A DNA stretch of 18,375 nt, from positions 1 to 18,375 of the forward strand of contig JACRGO010000022.1 in the NCBI GenBank assembly GCA_016212295.1. The letters are read 5' to 3'. The position numbers were made by a program, and so were the translations under genes. Below the pieces are notes generated by a model that saw nothing but the letters and a program-made list of their open reading frames with translations, was not told the origin of the DNA and ran no database searches. Positions 14,088 through 18,375 of the stretch are shown here, one piece after another (positions within the stretch are counted from its first letter, which is position 1; every line of letters begins with the position of its first letter). The DNA comes from Nitrospinota bacterium (GTDB lineage: Bacteria > Nitrospinota > Nitrospinia > JACRGO01).

Positions 14088-14726
14088 TTGCTCTATCCAA
14101 TATTCCTAAAACTTTCCGGAAAAAAATGCCTGGTCATAGGCGGGGGAAACGTAGCTGAACGCAAGGTCCTCTCCCTTTTGAAATCAGACGCCTTGGTGAC
14201 CGTCAACAGCCCGGACCTGACCCCATCCCTTCAAGAACTAGCCGGACAAAGGAAGATCAACGCCATCACCTCGGAATTTCAGGAAGAATTTCTGGACGGC
14301 TGTTTTCTGGTCATCGGCTCTACTGACCGGGCGGACATCAATAAACGCGTGGCGGACGCAGCGGAGCGCCGTGGCATTTTATACAACATCGTGGACGATC
14401 CCGGCCAATGCAACTTTTTCGTGCCTTCCCTGGTGGAGAGGGGGGACCTTTCCATCGCCATATCCACCAATGGGAGAAGTCCGGCCCTGGCCAAGAGGCT
14501 TCGCCAAAAACTGGAAAAGGAATTCGGGGAGGAATACGAGGGCTTTTTAAAGATGATGGGGGAACTGAGGGAGAGGGTGGTCCGGTCCGGCCTGGATATG
14601 GAGAAAAGAGGCAGGCTTTTCGAGGCGCTTGTTGATTCGGATCTTCTGGATCTGTTCCGCCGTGGCCAGGGGGAAGAGGCAAGGCGAAGGGCGGAAGAGA
14701 TGCTAAAGGAATGGATTGATATTTGA
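14088..14726 (+). CDS. Precorrin-2 dehydrogenase (Met8/SirC/CysG N-terminal type)
   Basis: This enzyme oxidises precorrin-2 to sirohydrochlorin with NAD+, and may insert iron to give siroheme. The 212-residue protein begins MLYPIFLKLSGKKCLVIGGG, with NAD-binding GGGNVAERK (18-26). It has VDDPGQCNFFVPSLVERG (102-119), whose aspartate near 104 corresponds to the catalytic one in CysG/Met8, and STNGRSPALAKRLR (126-139). The length covers the dehydrogenase/chelatase module only; no uroporphyrinogen methyltransferase (CobA/SUMT) domain is fused, so methylation must come from elsewhere. The start is TTG 14088, because an in-frame stop (the nrdR TAG) lies 12 bases upstream and no ATG is available. 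The ribosome site is weak. It is cotranscribed with rpiB-nrdR. Confidence 0.92.
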   Translation: MLYPIFLKLSGKKCLVIGGGNVAERKVLSLLKSDALVTVNSPDLTPSLQELAGQRKINAITSEFQEEFLDGCFLVIGSTDRADINKRVADAAERRGILYNIVDDPGQCNFFVPSLVERGDLSIAISTNGRSPALAKRLRQKLEKEFGEEYEGFLKMMGELRERVVRSGLDMEKRGRLFEALVDSDLLDLFRRGQGEEARRRAEEMLKEWIDI

Positions 14727-14739
14727 ACTTAAAATCTTT

Positions 14740-14852
14740 TCACCGCCGAGGCGCGAAGATTCACTAAGCTTGCAATATGAATTACTATACCTTTTGCAAT
14801 TGGAATTTTGAGTTTATTTGAAATTTGTGATTTGAGATTTGGAATTTCATAC
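14740..14852. repeat. Repeat fragments between the siroheme gene and the hemX-like gene
   Basis: caccgccgaggcgcgaagat (14741-14760) resembles the arms of family D. The AT-rich tract 14797-14852 (gcaattggaattttgagttt, then tgatttgagatttggaattt) is a family B fragment. The 157-base gap carries no gene; a promoter for hemX-hemA may lie here, but I cannot point to one. Confidence 0.5.
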
Positions 14853-14883
14853 CTGATCCGTTACGGCATAGAAAGGCATGTAG

Positions 14884-15669
14884 GTGCAGGAAAAATTATT
14901 CATAATAGCCCTGTTTTGCTATCTGATCTCCTCGGTGAAATATTTCCTTTATCTCGCCTTCAGGAGGAAACTGCTTTTCATAGTGGCCAACAGCTCGGTG
15001 GCGGCGGGCTTTGTCGTCCACACCGCCGGACTTGTCATGCGCTCCATCCAGACCGGACAAGGCCCGTACACGTCCGGCTATGAATACACCCTCTTTTTCT
15101 CCTGGGCCATAATCCTGGTGTACCTTATAGTGGAAATCAGGTACAGGATCCAGGACTTCGGCTCCTTCGTGGTCCCGATGGGTTTCCTGCTCCTCGTCTA
15201 TTCCCTCACCTTGCCCTCGGAGACGGTCGCCGCCAATCCGGCCATCAAGTTGTCCCTGACCCTTCACCGCACCCTTTCCTTTTTGGGGTACAGCGCCTTT
15301 GCCCTGGCCTTCGGGGCAGGTATTATGTATCTGCTTCAGGAGCGGCAGCTTAAATCAAAAAAATTCGGCCCGCTTTTTTACCGCCTTCCTTCCCTTGAGG
15401 TAATTGACGACATAAACCACAAACTTGTGGCCTTTGGTTTCCCGGTGTTCAGCATAGGCTTCATCACAGGCTCAATGCTGGCGCTCAAGGGAAAGGGGTC
15501 TTTTTTTTCCTGGCAATTGTCCACCCTGCCGCTGATGGTGACATGGATCATTTACGGCGGCCTTTTTACAGGCAGGATCGCGGTTGGATTGAGAAGAAAA
15601 AAGGCCGCCGTTTGGGCCATTATCGGTTTTCTTTCGGTAATGGCAACGTACTTTTTGCACGTTTATTAG
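14884..15669 (+). CDS. HemX/CcsA-family cytochrome c assembly-type membrane protein
   Basis: The protein has 261 residues and about eight transmembrane segments, of the CcsA/ResC/HemX superfamily. It is short, and the tryptophan-rich WWD haem motif of full CcsA/CcmF proteins is not seen. The corresponding area reads QTGQGPYTSGYEYTLFFSWA (56-75). It does have a periplasmic-side histidine in LTLHRTLSFLGY and another in DDINHKLVAFGFP. In Bacillus, HemX follows hemA and lowers HemA levels; here the gene immediately precedes hemA (7-base gap), which supports a HemX-like role in haem synthesis or a part in cytochrome c maturation. The start is GTG 14884, with AAAGG (14872-14876) seven bases upstream. 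The family is firm; HemX versus CcsA is not. Confidence 0.85.
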   Translation: MQEKLFIIALFCYLISSVKYFLYLAFRRKLLFIVANSSVAAGFVVHTAGLVMRSIQTGQGPYTSGYEYTLFFSWAIILVYLIVEIRYRIQDFGSFVVPMGFLLLVYSLTLPSETVAANPAIKLSLTLHRTLSFLGYSAFALAFGAGIMYLLQERQLKSKKFGPLFYRLPSLEVIDDINHKLVAFGFPVFSIGFITGSMLALKGKGSFFSWQLSTLPLMVTWIIYGGLFTGRIAVGLRRKKAAVWAIIGFLSVMATYFLHVY

Positions 15670-15676
15670 ATAGACC

Positions 15677-16939
15677 ATGAACATTATAGTCGTAGGCGTC
15701 AACCATAAAACCGCCCCGGTGGAAATCCGAGAAAAGCTTGCCTTCAACGAAAAGCATGTAGAGGATTCCCTCCGCAAGCTGGTGGAATATACACACCTCT
15801 CGGAGAGCGTCATCCTGTCAACTTGCAACAGGGTGGAAATTTACGCGCGCGCCCACCACAAGGAAATGGGGATCGAGAACATCAAGAGCTTCATTTGCGG
15901 CTTTCACGGCCTTGAGCGCACACAGGTCGATGAATATTTATATTCATACGCCAATGAAGAAACGGTTGAGCACCTTTTCAAAGTAACCGCCAGCCTAGAC
16001 TCCATGGTGGTGGGAGAGCCGCAGATCCTAGGCCAGGTGAAGGAAGCCTACTCCACGGCCAGGTCCCTCCGCGCCACCGGGATGCTCCTTAATCAACTTT
16101 TTGAGCGGGCATTCACGGCCGCCAAAAAGGTCAGGGCGGAAACCTCCATAGCGGAGAACGCGGTATCCATTTCCTACGCCGCGGTTGAGCTTGCGAAAAA
16201 AATTTTCGACCGTTTGGATGACAAGGCGGTCATGCTGGTTGGCGCCGGGGAGATGTCGGAACTGGCCGCCAGGCACCTTGTCTCAAACGGGGTCAAGGTG
16301 GTGATGGTCTCCAACCGCACCTTTGACCGCGCTGTGGAGTTGGCCAGGGAACTCAAGGGGAACGCCATCAGGTTTGAAAATTTTCCAGACGAACTTGAGA
16401 GGACGGACATAGTTATATGCTCCACCGCGGCGCCGCATTTCATTATAAAGAAGGAAGACGTTGAGGCCGCCCTCCATCGCAGGAAAAACCAGCCTATGTT
16501 CTTTATAGATATCGCGGTGCCTAGAAACATCGATCCAGCGGTGAATGATATCGAAAACGCCTACTTATACGATATCGACGACCTTGAAGGCGTTATCGAA
16601 TCGAATAAACGGGAGCGGGAGAAGGAAGCGCAAAAAGCCATGTCCATCGTCAAGAAGGAGGTGGACCAATTCCTCCATTGGATGGACACCCTTGACGCAG
16701 TGCCCACCATTGTCGCCTTGAGGGAAAGAGTGGAAAAAATCCGTATCGATGAGATGGAAAAGACCTTTTCCAAATGGAGCGGCCTCACGGACAAGGAAAG
16801 ATTGGCAATCGACAACATGAGCGCCGCCATGTTCAATAAATTTCTCCATACCCCGATCGTGAGCTTGAAAAAGCAGACCGAGAGCAAGGACGGACACTGG
16901 TATCTGAAGGTGGTCAAGGACCTATTTAATCTGGACTAA
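15677..16939 (+). CDS. hemA: Glutamyl-tRNA reductase
   Basis: HemA reduces Glu-tRNA(Glu) to glutamate-1-semialdehyde with NADPH, the committed step of the C5 tetrapyrrole pathway. The 420-residue protein shows GVNHKTAPVEIREKLAF (7-23), the nucleophile C50 in LSTCNRVEIYA, SLDSMVVGEPQILGQVKEAY (106-125), the nucleotide-binding LVGAGEMSELAARHL (187-201) and the C-terminal dimerisation helices. It lies seven bases after the HemX-like gene and is almost certainly cotranscribed with it. The tRNA-Glu gene that supplies its substrate is 2.8 kb away on the other strand. No hemL follows in this window. Confidence 0.98.
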   Translation: MNIIVVGVNHKTAPVEIREKLAFNEKHVEDSLRKLVEYTHLSESVILSTCNRVEIYARAHHKEMGIENIKSFICGFHGLERTQVDEYLYSYANEETVEHLFKVTASLDSMVVGEPQILGQVKEAYSTARSLRATGMLLNQLFERAFTAAKKVRAETSIAENAVSISYAAVELAKKIFDRLDDKAVMLVGAGEMSELAARHLVSNGVKVVMVSNRTFDRAVELARELKGNAIRFENFPDELERTDIVICSTAAPHFIIKKEDVEAALHRRKNQPMFFIDIAVPRNIDPAVNDIENAYLYDIDDLEGVIESNKREREKEAQKAMSIVKKEVDQFLHWMDTLDAVPTIVALRERVEKIRIDEMEKTFSKWSGLTDKERLAIDNMSAAMFNKFLHTPIVSLKKQTESKDGHWYLKVVKDLFNLD

Positions 16940-17240
16940 TGCTTTATTTAAGTTTAAAGTGACTAAGGTTTCAAGTGAACTAAAGTTGTGTTAGAAAAGC
17001 AATTTTTTGTTTTGTAACGCTTTAGCTCTTTGAAAAAAAGGCTAACTGAACCACGAATGAACACGAATTTTATAAAACTACTAAAGACAATTTGTGCTCA
17101 TTTAACACGAATAGAATTCTTTTTGAATTAATTCGTATAATTCGTCTATTCGTGACATTCGTGTTCTTGGTTTTGGTTGCGGCGAGGCCACGCCATGTCC
17201 CATGTAAATTAAAAATATCCATTGTTGATCAGATAAAAAC
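16940..17240. other. Repeat-filled gap between hemA and hemC
   Basis: The region carries a family C inverted repeat (left arm 17048-17076 starting gaaccacgaatgaacacgaa, right arm about 17140-17166) with extra attcgt-type units between them. A family E hairpin (17167-17202) follows. Before the repeats (16940-17047) I see AT-rich DNA with no gene or clear terminator. hemC has no strong ribosome site, so its own promoter, if any, is not evident. Confidence 0.6.
17048..17202 (-). repeat. Family C inverted repeat joined to family E hairpin (copy 5)
   Basis: The C arms are accacgaatgaacacgaatt and attcgtgacattcgtgttct; the match is imperfect but clear. Directly after comes ttttggttgcggcgaggcca, then cgccatg, the reverse complement of the family E hairpin seen at 3405-3435 and 12594-12625. 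The joining of C and E here, and of E and B elsewhere, shows that these repeats combine freely. Confidence 0.7.
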
Positions 17241-18182
17241 ATGAAAAAAAAACTCGTCATAGGCACCAGGGGAAGCCAGTTGGCCCTTTGGCAGGCCAAC
17301 TGGGTGAGGGACAAAATCCTTGCCCTTCATCCTGGAGTGGAAGTAAGCCTGGAGAAAATAAAAACCAAGGGGGACAATATCCTGGATGTTCCCCTCGCCA
17401 AGGTGGGAGGCAAGGGCCTTTTTGTAAAAGAAATAGAGGAGGCCCTTTTGGATGGGCGGTGCGATATTGCCGTTCACAGTCTGAAAGACGTGCCGACCGA
17501 GTTCCCGGATGGCCTGTTCCTCGCGGTTTACCTTTCGCGGGAAGATCCAAGGGACGCTTTAATCTCCAGGGGAAATGTCCCCTTTCAGTCCCTGCGGTCC
17601 GGGGCCGTGATAGGGACCAGCAGCCTTCGAAGGCAGTGCCAGCTTCTCCGCCACAGGCCGGACCTAGAAATGGTGGACCTTCGAGGAAACCTCGACACGC
17701 GGGTCCGAAAACTGGACACGGAAAGCATGGATGCGATAATCGTGGCCTCAGCCGGATTGAACAGGCTGGGAATGGCGGACCGTATCTCGGAGGCGCTTTC
17801 CGTTGACCTCATGCTGCCCGCGATCGGCCAGGGGATTGTCTCCATAGAGGCCAGAAAAGAGGACAAGGAAGCCCTTGATTTAATACTACCCTTGAACCAT
17901 AGGGAATCGGAGGCGGCTGCCCTGGTGGAGCGCGCCTTTCTGAAGAGGCTCAAGGGCGGATGCCAGGTCCCGATAGCGGCCCACGCCTTGGTGGATAACG
18001 GCGCGATTAAATTCTCCGGCCTCTTGGGAAGCCTCGACGGAAAGACCATAATGCGGGAATCGGCTTCAGTGGATTGGAATGACCCCAACTTCCCCGATAT
18101 TGGAATCGCCTTGGCGGAAAAAATCCTTAAACGGGGAGGGGACAAAATATTGGCCGAGGTATACGGCAGGGAAAATTTTTGA
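17241..18182 (+). CDS. hemC: Hydroxymethylbilane synthase (porphobilinogen deaminase)
   Basis: HemC polymerises four porphobilinogens into hydroxymethylbilane, using a covalently bound dipyrromethane cofactor. The 313-residue protein has TRGSQLALWQA (9-19), KGLFVKEIEEALL (58-70), the catalytic aspartate in HSLKDVP (D83), GTSSLRRQCQL (125-135), DLRGNLDTR (146-154) and cofactor-binding C241 in LKGGCQVPIAAHA. Length and motifs are those of a complete enzyme. It follows hemX-hemA on the same strand, as in Bacillus hemAXCD, but a 301-base repeat-filled gap separates it from hemA. hemD does not follow directly within the 193 bases left in the window. Confidence 0.98.
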   Translation: MKKKLVIGTRGSQLALWQANWVRDKILALHPGVEVSLEKIKTKGDNILDVPLAKVGGKGLFVKEIEEALLDGRCDIAVHSLKDVPTEFPDGLFLAVYLSREDPRDALISRGNVPFQSLRSGAVIGTSSLRRQCQLLRHRPDLEMVDLRGNLDTRVRKLDTESMDAIIVASAGLNRLGMADRISEALSVDLMLPAIGQGIVSIEARKEDKEALDLILPLNHRESEAAALVERAFLKRLKGGCQVPIAAHALVDNGAIKFSGLLGSLDGKTIMRESASVDWNDPNFPDIGIALAEKILKRGGDKILAEVYGRENF

Positions 18183-18239
18183 TCTGAGAAGCTGTCTTGA
18201 AAAAATGTTTATACCGAGGCATGAATAAGAAGCTCCTTA

Positions 18240-18282
18240 ACACACCCCGGCCTTCGGCCACCCCTCTCAAGAGGGGAATTTT
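18240..18282 (+). repeat. REP-like repeat family A, copy 3
   Basis: acaccccggccttcggccac is followed by the hairpin cccctc-tcaa-gagggg and aattt. It is in the same orientation as copy 1 at the other end of the window, with both hairpin stems perfect. It lies about 57 bases after the hemC stop codon. Confidence 0.85.
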
Positions 18283-18308
18283 TTAAAAACAAATTTTCAG
18301 ACGCCGCT

Positions 18309-18346
18309 GACAACTCAAATTTCTGAACGTAACAATATAATGGCCT
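18309..18346 (+). repeat. Repeat family G, copy 2
   Basis: gacaactcaaatttctgaac is followed by gtaacaatataatggcc. It pairs with copy 1 at 2141-2178. No gene was seen from 18183 to the end of the window. Confidence 0.6.
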
Positions 18347-18375
18347 GTTGAAAAGGCGCCGTCATATATAAATTC

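Overview
This window looks like a chromosomal segment of a Gram-negative bacterium with an anaerobic or microaerophilic lifestyle. It carries a siroheme/[4Fe-4S] sulfite/nitrite-reductase-like protein with two extra ferredoxin clusters, the C5 (glutamyl-tRNA) route to tetrapyrroles, a HemX/CcsA-type membrane protein, an NtrC-family sigma54 activator, and many short interspersed intergenic repeats. A lineage such as Desulfobacterota, Nitrospinota or Nitrospirota would fit, but the sequence alone does not settle it. Apart from the repeats and one GC-rich patch, these are core housekeeping genes.

Layout. 1-487: non-coding, with an inverted pair of a REP-like repeat. 488-1933 (+): orphan NtrC-type response regulator. 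2202-9343 (-): a long run of same-strand genes. In transcription order it holds a siroheme-reductase-like gene, ilvH, ilvC, pssA, a secreted formylglycine-generating-enzyme-fold protein, ftsY and a membrane-anchored SH3/NTF2-like protein. A near-consensus promoter (9420-9449) sits in front, and two junctions (8315 and 5601) are one-base TAATG overlaps. 9613-10167 (+): a CBM48 protein followed by a perfect hairpin. 10491-12482: a GC-rich patch holding a small membrane protein and a convergent, overlapping GH17 membrane glycosidase/transglycosylase. Inverted copies of one composite repeat flank it, with a tRNA-Glu(CUC) gene just beyond. 13150-14726 (+): rpiB-nrdR-precorrin-2 dehydrogenase, tightly packed. 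14884-18182 (+): hemX-like, hemA, hemC.

How the parts connect. tRNA-Glu charged with glutamate is the substrate of HemA. HemA and HemC lead to uroporphyrinogen III, and the Met8/SirC-like enzyme draws precorrin-2 toward siroheme. Siroheme is the expected cofactor of the reductase-like protein at 8315-9343. So supply and a probable user of siroheme lie within 10 kb. The reductase gene is translationally coupled to ilvH, in the place where ilvB would normally be found; no ilvB is present in the window.

Most intergenic gaps longer than about 150 bases are filled by small repeats of several families. These include REP-like GC hairpins, AT-rich ~140 bp elements with imperfect inverted ends, 'accacgaa...' and 'accgcggag...' repeats, and perfect palindromes. 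Several are nested inside one another. No CRISPR array, IS transposase, prophage gene or clear origin was seen.
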